A stretch of 64,000 nucleotides of DNA from Piromyces finnis (lineage: Eukaryota > Neocallimastigomycota > Neocallimastigomycetes > Neocallimastigales > Neocallimastigaceae): the NCBI GenBank assembly GCA_002104945.1, contig MCFH01000031.1, positions 485,501-549,500 on the forward strand, given 5' to 3'. A program made the translations under genes and the position numbers. The notes under the pieces were generated by a model. It worked only from the letters and a program-made list of their open reading frames with translations, had not been told where the DNA came from and ran no database searches. Shown one piece after another: positions 12,821 through 25,481 of this stretch (position 1 is its first letter; each line of letters opens with the position of its first letter).

Positions 12821-13858
12821 TCAATGGTCCTTTCTTTTTTTAGATAGAGGCAATGAATCATCGTCTAATTTTCTTCCTGAAGATGAATATTCTAAGTCTA
12901 AATTAATTTTTTTTTTATTATTATCTTTATTTTCAACGATGAGTGTATTCAAATCATTTATACTTCTTTCTTCCTCTATTTCAAGATTATTATTATCGTT
13001 AGATAAACCTAAAAGTAGGTTATCAAACATAACATCCTTTTCGGGTTCTTTTTGAGCAATAAAAGTAATATGACCATTTCTATTTTCAAACTTTTTAATT
13101 TGGAAACCCATTTTTCTTAATAATTCCCAAATATCCTCATAATGAAGTCGTACTTTTTTATACCATCCTTGATATAATTTCCATTTTTGATGTTTATCAG
13201 GTGTTGGTCCGTATAAAGAAGACTGAGATTCTTCCTTTTGATTTGGATCAATTTTTTGTTTAATGTATAAGAGTTCGTGAACTTTGACATGTGTCTTTTC
13301 AAATTCCATATAGCAAGTAAAAATGGTATTATCATCATTCCTCATTGGAATGAATTTATTTAAGGTATTTTCTGCTTCAGAATCAGCAAGATTATTAAAA
13401 GTTAACACAATTGTACCGTTTGGTTGGAGTGCATTAGAAATTTTAATTAAGAGACGTTTTACTTCTTCCATATTTCCTAATTGTGTTAAAGTATCTCCCA
13501 TACAAACAACCATTTCTACACCATTCTCTGGAGTACCTTCTGTAAATTTTAAAAGATCACCACAAATGGTATGTATTTTGTCTTGAACATTTCTTTCTTT
13601 AGCTCTTTCATCTAATATATTTAATAATTTTTGACAAAAATCAACAGCAATGACATTATAACCAAGAATTGCTAATGGAATTGTTTGTGCACCAGAGCCA
13701 GCTCCTAAATCTACTACTGTACCATTATTTCTTGGTTTATGTATATTGTTATTACGAAAGAATTTTAAAGTTTCTTCGAAATTTGTTTCAAAATCTCCTG
13801 TCATCCAATCATAATAATCTGCTAGATAATCATAGTGCGATTGAGTTTGTGCTGACAT
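12821..13858 (-). CDS. Class I SAM-dependent methyltransferase, bacterial-like
   Basis: This is an intronless gene of 345 residues. Residues 1-260 form one complete class I methyltransferase. The N-terminal stretch HYDYLADYYDWMTGDFE resembles many bacterial small-molecule methyltransferases. Motif I, VVDLGAGSGAQT, is at about 48-59, with the acidic partner VDF near 72-74. A GDLLKF stretch follows, and the motif IV-like stretch is VVCMGDTLTQLG. A later block, HYEDIWELLRKMGFQIKKFE, is a typical C-terminal strand/helix of the fold. The last 70 residues or so are a hydrophilic Asn/Lys/Ser extension ending in a basic KKRKDH, probably added in the eukaryote. The substrate cannot be told from sequence. 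Lack of introns in an intron-rich neighbourhood and the bacterial look suggest horizontal acquisition, a common source of genes in gut fungi; this is inference. Confidence 0.8.
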   Translation of the reverse strand: MSAQTQSHYDYLADYYDWMTGDFETNFEETLKFFRNNNIHKPRNNGTVVDLGAGSGAQTIPLAILGYNVIAVDFCQKLLNILDERAKERNVQDKIHTICGDLLKFTEGTPENGVEMVVCMGDTLTQLGNMEEVKRLLIKISNALQPNGTIVLTFNNLADSEAENTLNKFIPMRNDDNTIFTCYMEFEKTHVKVHELLYIKQKIDPNQKEESQSSLYGPTPDKHQKWKLYQGWYKKVRLHYEDIWELLRKMGFQIKKFENRNGHITFIAQKEPEKDVMFDNLLLGLSNDNNNLEIEEERSINDLNTLIVENKDNNKKKINLDLEYSSSGRKLDDDSLPLSKKRKDH

Positions 13859-14865
13859 TTTATATGTATATACGTATTATTATTATTATATTTGAATTTT
13901 ATAAATATTGAATTGACGTAAATCGATTTAAATATAGTTAAAAATGTAATATTTTTGATTGATAATTTTATAATGTTTTACAATCTTTATTTTTTTTTTT
14001 TTAAAAAAAGTTGATTTTAAATTGTAATTGTTATAATACAAAAAAAGAATGGGATATAAATAATATAAAATTATTGAGATTTCTATTAAAATTAAATACA
14101 ATTAATAAATATATTTAATAGATACTAATTAAATAATATTTTATAAATCATTTATTTTTTCTTTATTTTTTTATTTTTTTTTCAATTAAACATAAATATA
14201 AAAAAAAAAATTTTTTTTTTAAATTTTCATTAGTTCATTCGAAATAAAAATTTTTATAATTTCTAAAATAAATTAAAAAAATTTTTTTTTTTTCGGAATC
14301 ATTAAACATTTTTATTTTTCCATCTTTCAAAATACTTATGGAATATTATAAAGATAAATATAAAAAACAAAAACAAAAACAAATAAAAATAAATAAAAAC
14401 TAAATTGTATTTTAAAAAGAAATTTCAAAAAAAAAAAGGTATAAATACCTGACTAGTTAAATAGCCAACTAAATAATAATATAAAATAAGCAACAAATAA
14501 AAAGCATACAAATTCTTCTAATAAGAATTACACAAGATTAAATAATAACAGTTAATGTAAGACAAATCGTTTTTTATTAAATTTATTAAATAATTAATTT
14601 ATAAAGAAAATACATAAATATATAATTAACATAAATCACATGATCACTTAATTCGCTTCACTATTTTTTCAACCTTTTTTCTACCCAAAATTTGATTTAT
14701 TATTTATATAGATAGAAAGAATACTTTTAAATAAATGCCCAAAGTTTAAATTGAGATAAAAGTATGAATTATCGTTTAAATAGTATTATATATGGATAAA
14801 GATAATAAAAAAATAATAATAAAAAAGAAAATATTTAAAATGTTTTTTTTTTTTTTTTTTTTTGA
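13859..14865. other. Intergenic region
   Basis: About 1 kb upstream of the bacterial-like methyltransferase and downstream of the DDT/WHIM gene. It has many short A and T homopolymers, including a T run of about 19 bases at 14843-14863 right at the end of the DDT gene. No gene or structured element is evident. Confidence 0.5.
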
Positions 14866-16738
14866 TTACATAAAATCATCATCTGATGCATATATTTCAT
14901 TATAATTTGTTTTCTTTCTTTCTCTTAAATTATGAGATCCTTTCTGAGATGTATTTCTTGGTTTTTGACTACCTGAAATAATTTCACTCTTGACATCCAA
15001 TACTTGTTTAATTTCAAAGAACCAACTATATAATCCAGATAAATTATTAATATCATCTATTTTTTCAAGTTGATATTCTGAAAATTTAACAACCTCTTTT
15101 TTATCTTTTTTAACAATAAGTTTAATATCATTATTATTAAAAATAGCTAATTCGACACCTTTAAGTTTATTCTTTAAAATCTTGATATTATCATTTTTTT
15201 TATTTTCATGAATAATGGAATCTGAATGTTCGGTGTAGAGACTTTTTATTTTATTTGTGATATTGTGAAGGAATTTTGGATGATAGGATAAGGTATAATT
15301 CTTTTTATAGTTATCTAAATCGACTACTTTTTCCTTTTCTATATTTTCTTGTTCTTCTTCTTGATCACTTTTTAATTCAATTTCCATGGTATCATTATTG
15401 GCCATATCACTTAAGATAATGGTGATAGAAGGTAATCCAAAGGTACTTTCAAGATAAAATGAAATTTCATTAATTTTATTAAGGAACATTACTACATTTT
15501 TTCCATCGAGAATTGGAACTTCATTTTTTATAGCTACTTCTTTTCCTAGTTTATTACACCAAGATTTGAAGTTTTGAAGGGAGGTTTCAACATTAATATC
15601 AGTAGAAGAATTTTCTAATTTTGTTTGAGAATCAATTTTATAACCACGAGAAGAGAAGAAATCAATGATATTCGTGTGAAGTAATTCTTCATCATAATCA
15701 TTAAGTTGTAAGGTACTAATTAACTTTTTTATCTCTCCAGTTGAAGATATCATTTCATAGGAATAATCATATAATATACTATCATCATCATAATAATAGA
15801 TATTATAATAATTATCTTGATTTTCTTTTCTTTTAAAGTCTTCTATTACAATACCATAAATATTCTCATCATCTGTTGTTTCTTCTGTATTATCTATGAT
15901 AGTAATGTTATATTTTAATCAAATAAATAAAATAAAATAAATAGAATTAATAAAACTATTTCCATTACAATTTTTTTTTTTTATATTTAAATTCATTTAT
16001 TAGCGTTTGATATCATACTTAATGCTAATTTCCCTTTTTCATCCTTTGTTATAAAAGATAATAATGATTTTGGTTTTAATATCTTTATCTTTTCAGTATT
16101 CTTTTTTTGTTCATCTTTTTTTTTTTTTTTTTAATATTTTATTAATCATTGATATATGGAAATATTTAATTTTTAATAAAATGTAAAATTATATAATGGT
16201 GTAGAAAAAAAAAAATTGTTATTATTTCTGTTGATGTGAATACTACTATAAAATATTATTATTATTATATTAAAAAACAAACAAATAAACAAAAAAAAAA
16301 AAAAAAAAAACATACCTTCAGAATCTCCTTCATTTTCTGGTTTTTGAGAAGTGTATTTAATATCAATAACCCAGTAGTAACGATGATTACGGTCAATACC
16401 TAAAAATCGTTCATTACCTTTGAAAATCTTATTTTTAATATCTAATTTTTCTTTCTTTTTTGCTAATAGTAAATTATCTTTTTTCTTTAATGCCCTTTTT
16501 AATTTATCCAAAGTTGTCACTTTTTTATTATATTCAGAGTGTAATCCAGATAATGCTCGATGATCAATAACTAAATTACTATTTGCATGTCTTTGTAGTC
16601 TTGTTTTACTTTTTGATATTTCTTCTTTTTCTTTTTCTTTTTGTTTTTTAATTTCCTAGAGATATAGATATATACATATACATATATACGTATTTTAAAT
16701 AATGTCATATTATAAAATAATTTTTATTACTATGAATC

Positions 16739-16777
<39 letters not shown>

Positions 16778-19243
16778 CCTGAATATATATGATTTTTTTT
16801 TAAAGAATACTTACCAATTCCAAGGTTTTAATTCGAATACCGACAATATTCACATCTCTATGCAAATTATTAATTTCGTCTTCCATATTTTTTCTTTCTG
16901 CAATATCAATACGACGTTGATTTCCCAATTGAACCATTTTATCTATCATGGCTTCAATTTTTTCACGATAGGAAAGTGTATCTGCAAGAATGGCAATGAG
17001 TTGATGAAGTGTTTTCACATGGGCTAAAGGAGATATACGGTAGAATTCATTAGATTTTATTTCAGCTAAATGATTTGGGAGGGGATAATTATACATAGTA
17101 TTGCGTTTCAAACGATATTTTATACGTAAAGTTTCAGTAATCGTTGGAATAAGATAATATTGCCATGTTAATTCATTCAATGGTATAATTAAATTTGATG
17201 TTTCTTCTTTTCCTATTAAAAAGACTAAGATAGCAACATAAATGCTAGATAATAATTTAAATGAATTTTGGGTAGGGTAGACGATCGCTTGATAAAGCGT
17301 ATTAAAGTTTATTTTTTGATCTAATTCCAAGATACAATCTCCAAACTTTTCCAAGAAATCTGTTATCGATAATAATTTTAGGATATCTGGTATAACTAGA
17401 TTTGTATTTCTATCAAAAACCGAACAATGACTAAGTTTTGTAAACTCTGGAATAGGAAGAACTTTTTTAACTTTAGATGTGGAACTTTTCTTTCTTGGTT
17501 TAAAGGATCTAACTGAGGGTGTTAATACTTTTGAGAATCCATTTAATGAGGCTTGCTTATACGTAACTTTTTTATCATTTTCATTATCTTCCTGTGATTG
17601 TTCTGATTTTCTTCTAGTTCTTTTTCTTTCCGTTGTGTTGTCACTACTTTGTCTTTGTCTTTTTTTTGGTAATTTTTCATTTGAATTATTATTTTCATTT
17701 TCTTGTTCAATTTCCATATCTTCCGATGAATTTAATTCGATTTCATTTTCAACCTTTTTATTATTTAATTTTTTTGATTTTCTATCAAAAGTGAGATAAG
17801 AAGTTAACTTTCTATTATTAGAATTGTCACTTAATAACACAACAGTTTCTTTTGTGGGATCAATTTTTTTTTTAATATATTCTATTTTCGATGTATTTGT
17901 AATAGATGTGTTTTTGGTGATTTCTTTTGAAGGACGTTTTCTTAAACTTCTTCCATTAATAACAACCGAAGTTGAAGAAATATCTTTTTTTTCGTCGTTA
18001 ATGTCTAATCCCAAATTATTTAATTCTCTTGAAAATTTTTTAGATCTTGTTGTACTATCTGATTTTTCATTTTCATCATCTGCTTCTTCACCATCATCTA
18101 TTAATGATATTGATTCATCTATGATAGGTTTATGATTTAAAATGGAATCCTTTTCGTTGGTAGATGAAGTTGATGAATTTTTAGAATGTCCTCTTAAACT
18201 TCTTAATCTTGATTTAATTAAATTATCATTATCTAGTAATAATAAAATAATATGTTTATCAAAAAGTATAATTATTTTTCAATATTACTATTAATAACAA
18301 TTATTTTTTTTTTTTTTATATATCTAATTTATCTTTCTCTTTTTTTTTTTTATTTTATTTTTTTCCATTATTTTATCTTATAATTAAATGAAGAATTATC
18401 TTATTCTATATTATAATTTATAATATATATATATACATATCAATATTAAATACCTTTTACTTCTTCTTCTTTTGACTCGATAACTATTGAATTATTTTCT
18501 GAAGAAATATTTTTCTTTTTCTTTTTATCTTTTTCAATTACCAAGATTTCAAAATTATTATTTATAGTATTTTTTTCTTTTTCATCTTTTGTCTTATCGA
18601 TAATTTCAGCACTTTTTTCACTTTCTTGGTCGGTTGATTGACAAATTTCCTGATTAGTATTTTCACTATCTTGTTCTTCACTACCACTATTAATAGCAAT
18701 TAGTTCAATAGTTTTTGTTTTTGTTATATTATTATTTTTATTTATCTTAATATTTTTTTTCTGGAAATAAGGACTCTTTACAATTTTTTTATCTTTTTTA
18801 TCTTTTTTTGGAGTGGTTATATTAATTTCATTATCTTTATTATCATTATGGGTGGTTTTTAATATTACTGCTTTTTCATTTTCATTATTGGTTGTTTCTA
18901 TTTTCTGTAATTTCTTTTCTTTTGAAGGTTCGGTTAAATCTATGAGTGAAGAATTGTCTGAATTTGATTCTGGAGAAGATATATCAACAATTTCTTCTTG
19001 TTTTTGAATTTTCTTTTTTTTACCCATTGGAGAAAACCATTGTTCAATAGAATGTTGACTTTTTTTATTATCAGTTTCCATATTGTTTCCCTTTTTTTTA
19101 TTCTTTTCTTTTACTATTTTTTCTTTTTGTTCTGTTATTTTAATTGTATTTGAAATAACAGAATTATTATACTGGAATGGTAATTCTGAAATAGGAACTA
19201 ATTCTTGTTCATTAATATCACTAGTTGTATTTGGGTTTACCAT
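14866..19243 (-). CDS. DDT/WHIM-domain chromatin remodelling subunit (ISWI-accessory type)
   Basis: Five exons (19243-18454, 18232-16815, 16655-16316, 16114-16019, 15893-14866) join in frame to 1223 residues. The N-terminal 500 residues or so are disordered, Ser/Lys/Glu-rich and carry basic clusters. A DDT domain spans about 534-620 (CSVFDRNTN, VIPDILKLLSITDFLEKF, LLSSIYVAILVFLIG). A WHIM1-like helix pair follows at about 665-710 (AHVKTLHQLIAILADTL). The WHIM2/WSD motif is split over exons 3-5 (RFLGIDRNHRYYWVIDIK, then YGIVIEDF, then the YYYDDDS to EIKKLISTL stretch). DDT plus WHIM is the architecture of Itc1/ACF1/WSTF-type partners of ISWI ATPases, which set nucleosome spacing. No PHD finger, bromodomain or WAC domain is visible. 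At residues 63-70, QHSIEQWF followed by SPMGKKKK fits a PCNA-interacting box. Exact orthology is uncertain. Confidence 0.82.
16742..16773. repeat. Poly-T tract in DDT-gene intron
   Basis: An uninterrupted run of about 32 T lies in the intron between exons 2 and 3 of the DDT/WHIM gene. On the coding strand it reads as poly-A inside the intron. It is one of the longest homopolymers in the window. Confidence 0.85.
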
Positions 19244-20662
19244 AAAATAATTAATATATAATATAATTACTATGTTATGAATGCCTTTAAAAAATTATTG
19301 ATAAAGTTATTATTATTATTATTTTGCGTATTATGAATAATGTGTCAAAAAAAAAATATTTATTAATACTACTATAATGTTTAATAATTTAATACAGATA
19401 GTTTATTATTTTTTTTTCGGATTAAAAAAAAAATTACTACGCTTTACTATTCTATTAAAAATAAAAAAAAAAAAAACTTTTTAAATTTTCTATCTTTTAT
19501 ATTTTGTATAAGTAATGTATATATAATTATATAATATATAATATTAAAAAACGAACTACAAAGATTTTATTTTATTTTTTGTCAGTTTTGAAAAACATTA
19601 ATTTAATAGAAATAAGTTTTTTTTTTTTTTTTTTTTTATTTTTTTTATTATTATTATATATTTTTTGATTTATGGACAATGATTTTTTTTTTTTTTAATA
19701 AATCTTTTATTTATTTTATATTATAATTAATTAAAAATATATATATATAAAATATATTAATTATATTTAATTAGATCAATATTTTTTTTAGAAAAATGTT
19801 AGGTTTTTATTATTTAAATAAGAATTATGTATATGTAATATTATTTATGAATTTAAAAAGTGAATGGAATATAATTAATACAATGCATTTTTAATAGAGA
19901 TACTGCTATCAATTCATCATTTAGGTTTTGTTAAAAGAGAGAAAAAAAATTAAAATGCTTATAGAATAATATTTATAATTCTAGATATTATATATATTAT
20001 ATACACAAAAAGATATAAACTTTTTTTTTTTATTTTGAATGATTTAAATTTTTATTAAAAGTAGTAGAGTTAATATAAAATAATATATAGTTTATTAAAA
20101 TAAATAAAATGTAGGATAGCTAAATAATATTCTATTAAAATATATATAAGGGTTTTAAATGAACTTTTTTTTTTTTTTGCTTTGTTTCCTTTTCTTTCTT
20201 TTCCTTTTCTTATTCTGTTTATCAATTATCAATAATAATATTATTATATTTGATTTCTTTTTCTTTCAGTTTTTATTATTATTATTATTATTATTTTTAT
20301 AAATACTATAAAAAAATGGAAAGATGATAATTACTATTATCATTTTAGACCTTTTTTTTTTTTTTACTTGATAGCACTTTACAACAATAATAATAGTTGA
20401 TAAAATTGTAATAAAACAAACAAAAACCAGAAAAAAAAAAAAATCAATCCATTAATAATAATAAAATTATTTTTTATATTTTATTTTTGATTCAGTTTCA
20501 TGATGATTAAAAATGATAAAATAATGATCGAGATATCATTTTAAAAAAAAAAAGATTTAAATTAAAGAAATATACAGAAAGTAACATAATATATATATTT
20601 AAATTTTCTTTTCAACTAAATAAAAAGAAAGATAGTGTGAAATAAAAAGAATGAAAGAGCAA
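19244..20662. other. Intergenic region
   Basis: About 1.4 kb upstream of the DDT/WHIM gene and downstream of the surface-protein gene. It is AT-rich with T runs at about 19618-19637, 19683-19696 and 20168-20179 and a short TTA repeat near 20276-20295. No gene was found. Confidence 0.5.
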
Positions 20663-22112
20663 TCATACTGTTTCATCTTTTTTATCTTTAATACTGGCTG
20701 TATCATCAGCTTCATTATTTAATGGATTCTGTAGTTCACATCTGAAACGTTCTGCAATCATTTTAGCTTCATTTCTACTAATAAGACCAGATTGGCTTGT
20801 CGTTGAATTGAAACTTTCTACCGATACATTTGGAATAAAATTTTCATTTGCATTTATTGATGGACCTAACATCACATAATCGATATTAACGGCTGAATAT
20901 ACACTATCTTCAGCGAATGCATCATCCATAAGAGTTGGTAACATTCTTGTTGTTGAGTTTTGTTTTAATGAATCAGCATTTGAGTTCTTATCTTTTCCTT
21001 TTAATTTTTTACTACAATATACTAGGAGACAACATGCCAATATTAGTAAAATTACACCTCCTATTATTATTGATATAATACCTGAAGTGCTAATGGAGTT
21101 ACCATCATCACTAATTTCTTTATTTGATGATGTATCATTATCAGTATTAGTAGCATTATTATCTTTATTATTTCCAGTTTGTTCATTATTAACATTATTT
21201 GCTCCATTTGAATTAGCTATAGAGCTATTTTCTGTTTTGTTATTATTATCGGCACTGCTATCCTTATCCTTATCCTTATTATTACTGCTAGCATTTGAAT
21301 TACTGTTTGCGTTATCATTATCTGTTTTTGAATCTGATCCATTGGTGCTACTAGCGTTATTAATTGTAGTTGACTCATTAGTTTCAGGCTTTTTTACAGG
21401 CATAGAATCATCTATTATTATATTTTATTATTTAATAATAAAATAAATAGTTTAATACATAAATATTATTTTATTTGATAGACTTTAAAACACTTTTAAG
21501 TAAATAGTTTAACACATAAATAATTATTTTATTTGATAGACTTTAAAACACTTTTTAATGAAATTATTATTTTCATAAATTAAATAAATTTAAAGTCCTT
21601 ACCGAATATAACATAACTGGTTCCAAGGCCTTTTGGACCAGCTGGAGCCATCATACAGAAGTTACTAGTTAAATATTCAACTAAAAATACAAAAGTTTTT
21701 CCTTCAATATCAAAATCTACATCATTAATAGTAATACTATATTCTTCTTCTCCGTGATTTAATTTCCATGATCTAAGTACGTGTTGACTTTGCAATTCAT
21801 GACAATCTGTTTTATCTGAATTATCACCATATAATAGTGAAATTTGTAATCCAGTTGGATTATCAGATTTATGCCAAGAAAGTGCTACTGGTTCTCCTGG
21901 TTTTATAACATTTGTTGATATACATAGTGATGTACCACAATTACCTTTATAAAGAAATTAAATATATATAAATAGATTGAATAAAAAGTTTAAATGATTA
22001 TATTTAAAATATATTTAGTAAATAGTATATTATAGTTTTAATTACTTTCTGAGAATGCAACTTTTATAAGTACACTTAAAAAGAAGGCAATGAATGTTTT
22101 GAAGTATAACAT
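20663..22112 (-). CDS. Type I membrane surface protein, wall-sensor-like layout
   Basis: Three exons (22112-22046, 21944-21603, 21411-20663) join in frame to 385 residues. A signal peptide covers about residues 1-21 (FIAFFLSVLIKVAFS). The secreted part is a beta-sandwich-like domain with cysteines (NCGTSLCIST, then PGEPVALSWHKSDNPTGLQI). Its pattern 'xPGxxVxLxW...L...' resembles the Kre9/KNH or Ser-Thr-rich anchored family, but the match is weak. A long Asn/Ser/Asp linker follows, then a membrane span (GIISIIIGGVILLILACCLLVY) and a tail of about 100 residues with acidic and Ser patches. Signal peptide, ectodomain, low-complexity stalk, membrane span and short tail is the layout of fungal wall-stress sensors such as Mid2 and Wsc. 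That role is an inference from topology only. Intron 2 contains a tandem duplication. Confidence 0.72.
21443..21558. repeat. Tandem duplication (about 58 bp x 2) inside an intron
   Basis: Two adjacent copies of a unit of about 58 bases lie in intron 2 of the surface-protein gene. Both carry AATAGTTTAA[T/C]ACATAAAT, then TTTTATTTGATAGACTTTAA, then AACACTTTT. They differ at only a few positions, so the duplication is recent. Confidence 0.85.
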
Positions 22113-25100
22113 TTTAAATTTTTCTGATATTTATGAAAATGATTTATTTTTGAGGTATTCTTAAATGATTTATTTTATTATATATTGAATTCTATTTCAA
22201 GAATAATAATAGGGATATAAAATAATGGTATAAATTGCTTATATATATATATTTTTTATTTCTATTGCTTAATGATTGATTATTATACAATTATTCTATT
22301 ATGAAGTGATTTAATTATATATATTTATATTGATTTTATTTTTTCTCTCTGTTATTTGTTTATTATTGCAATTAAATTTATATTAATAGATATTTTAATA
22401 GTAGTAATAATAAAAAGATTAGTATTTAATATTATTATTAAAATTGATGAAATTTCATAATAGATAATAGCTTACATTATATAATCTATTAATATTTTTA
22501 TTTCTTTTTTAAAAAACAATATCAACTATAATTTACTATATGTAACTTCTCAAGATAATATTAGAACATATTTTCCATTATACATACATTTAATTTAGCT
22601 TGCTTTAACTGGCAAATATTCTTTATATTTTAATTTTTTTTTTAAAATGATACTTTTTGTTATTAAAATTACATATATATTTTTTCTTTTTAATATTTTT
22701 TTTTTCTTTTCTTTTTCTTTTTCTTTGACGAAAAAAAGAATTATATAATGTTATTGCTGTTGAATTGTATATTATATTGTATATTACTAAAGTGTATTTT
22801 TTTTTTTTCAAATTCAAAATATGAAAAAAAAAAGGTATCAAAAATTTCTTTTATGAAAATGAAATGTTAAATTTATTGTTGTTGTTGTTGTATACTTTAT
22901 TTTTTTTATTAGGTTTGATTAAAAAATTTATCTATTCAATAAAACTTTTATTGTTCGTTGATGACTTTCAATAGGAGTTGATTATATGAATGATAAAGTA
23001 ATGAGTAATTATGTAATTTATTAAAAAATAATATTTTATTTAAAAATCATAGTATCAATTTTTTTTTTATGAAAATGACTTTTTTTGTTCCTTTTTTCTA
23101 TTGCTTATTCTATTATAGTTTTAGGTAACAATTAAAAAGAAACAAAATTTTGTCTTTTATTTTTTCTTTCTTTCTTTCTTTCTTTCAATTTTATTTATTT
23201 TTTGTTTTTTTTTAATGGTTTTGTTTATGAATATCTTTTTTAATTTTTTAATAAAAAAAAGTAAAAAAGAGAAAAAATATTAAAGGCATAACAAAAAATA
23301 TTTTAATATAAAAAAAAAAACATAACAAATAATATAATATATATTAGTTAATACTTTGTTATAATTAGCTTTATTTAATTTTTATATATATCTATTTATT
23401 AATAGATAAATTTTTTATATTTATTATATATATACTATTTAAATTTTTTTTTTTTTTTTACCTAATAATAAACTTTTTTATATAATGAAAATTTTCAATA
23501 GGTTGCCTATAGACTTAATATATAGAGTCAATTAAAAAAAATAAAATAACATAAATTAAATTGAATGGATTAATATATTAATAATTAAATAGAGATAAAT
23601 GAATTATAATAAAATAGAATAAATAAATAATATATAACAGAATAAAAAAAACTGATTTTCATAATATTTATTATCATATAAAAAAATAAATTCAATAATA
23701 AATAATAAACAGTATTTTAATATAAATTATTATTTATTTAATAATTGATTTAAACACTTTTTTTTATTTAATTAATATAATTCATTAGACCTTCATTTAT
23801 TATAAAACAAAAAATTAAAAAAAAAGGATGGAGTTAAAACAAATCTTCCCCCTTTAAAATATTAATAAAATAGAACTAAAAAATAATATCCATTATATAT
23901 TACCTTATTCCTTTTTTTTTTTACTTCAAAGTATTTAATGGTAAGAAGGTGAAAGAACGTCCTTTTTTTTTTAAGTAATGAATTGGGATAAAGTATTAAA
24001 ATTTTAATTCCATACCATTTAAATACATTGCATATACTACAATATAATTTTGTAATTATGTATTGTATTATACATTTATTTAAAGTATAAGGAGTAAAAT
24101 TTTATTTGTTATTAAAACCAGAAAAAATTCTCAAAGTTTGATTTATAAATAAATAAATTATAATTTAAATTTATATATACCAGTAATATATATTAATATA
24201 ATAACAGAGTACTTCATTTTATATACAAAAAAAACGTTTTTACAATAAATTAATTATCATTTTAAGTTGTATATCCTATATATTATTATATTAATTATTT
24301 GATACTTAAAATTATACAATAAATGTGATGTTTATTGCTATATAAAACTAATACAATTCAACATATATTAAATATATATTAGCAATAATTTAAATGACCA
24401 TATTTAAATTATCAATTAAAGCCACAACAATTAGCATGCATAATTTCTAATATATTAATTAAATGTTTAGGTTATTATTTGGTTAATACATAAATGGAAA
24501 AAAATAAATTAAAAATTACATTACATTATTAAAGTATATCAGACTAACAAATAATGTAATGTAATTTATTATTTTTTAATGTAGAAAAAAAAAGTGTGGA
24601 TTAAAAAGGTATTTTATCCTTAATACTCAGTTTTCATTCTTTTACTCCTTTTCAGTAATGGTAGAAGGATTATTTTGTGATACTATTTCACTGTTTATTC
24701 ATATTAGATTTTATTTAGTGTGTTGATAAAATTATTAATAATTAATGTATTATTTTTATATTAATAATATACAAATTACTCATATTTATTTGATTATTTT
24801 GATAATGAATCATTCCTTATTTTAACTATTAAAAAAGTCAACTGTGATTAATAATAAAAATTTTTTTGAGTGATATTACTGCATAAACTATATAAACTTT
24901 TTTATTTATAATTCTCCATAATATATCTATTGCATTAATCTAATAATCATATAACTTTATAGTTCAATATAACCTTTATAAAAATTAATACAATATCCTC
25001 TTAAATTTATTAATTATCATATTTAATATATTAAGTCTGGTTTAGATGAATTATCATTTAAATAATATTGATTTTTAAAGTTAGTATTAATCCTTTTTTT

Positions 25101-25481
25101 TTTTTTTTTTATAAAAGTGTGAATAGTAATTACTTAATAAACTTTATAATGTTTTTTTTTTTAACTTTACTTGATATTATTTAATAAAGTTTTGTGTTCT
25201 ATTCAATATTATTAAAATTGTTAATTTTTGATATAAGAATAGAATAATCCTTTTTTTTTTTTAATTTTTCAAATATCAGTATTTTTTGATTTTTATTTTT
25301 TTTTTTTTCAAAAAATACTTTTTATTTATATAAACTTAATCAAGTTTAGTGAGAATATATATACTATTTTATTATATATATATTATTTCTTGTTGTTTTA
25401 AAATAGTAATAGCAATAATAACAACAATGAAAGCAATATTGTGATTGTAATTATTATTTCTTTTGGTATTTTTTTTTTTGT
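22113..25481. other. 3.4-kb gene-poor region
   Basis: AT-rich DNA between the surface-protein gene and the first copy of the LOR array. It holds poly-A/T tracts, a CTTT repeat near 23164-23186 and a short TTG repeat near 22877-22890. The frames are short and low in complexity. I see no exon with recognisable protein similarity and no structural RNA. Confidence 0.5.

Noticed and set aside
17479-18135. Two plus-strand frames of about 100 codons
   Set aside because: Antisense shadows of the Ser/Glu/Lys-rich part of the DDT/WHIM gene.
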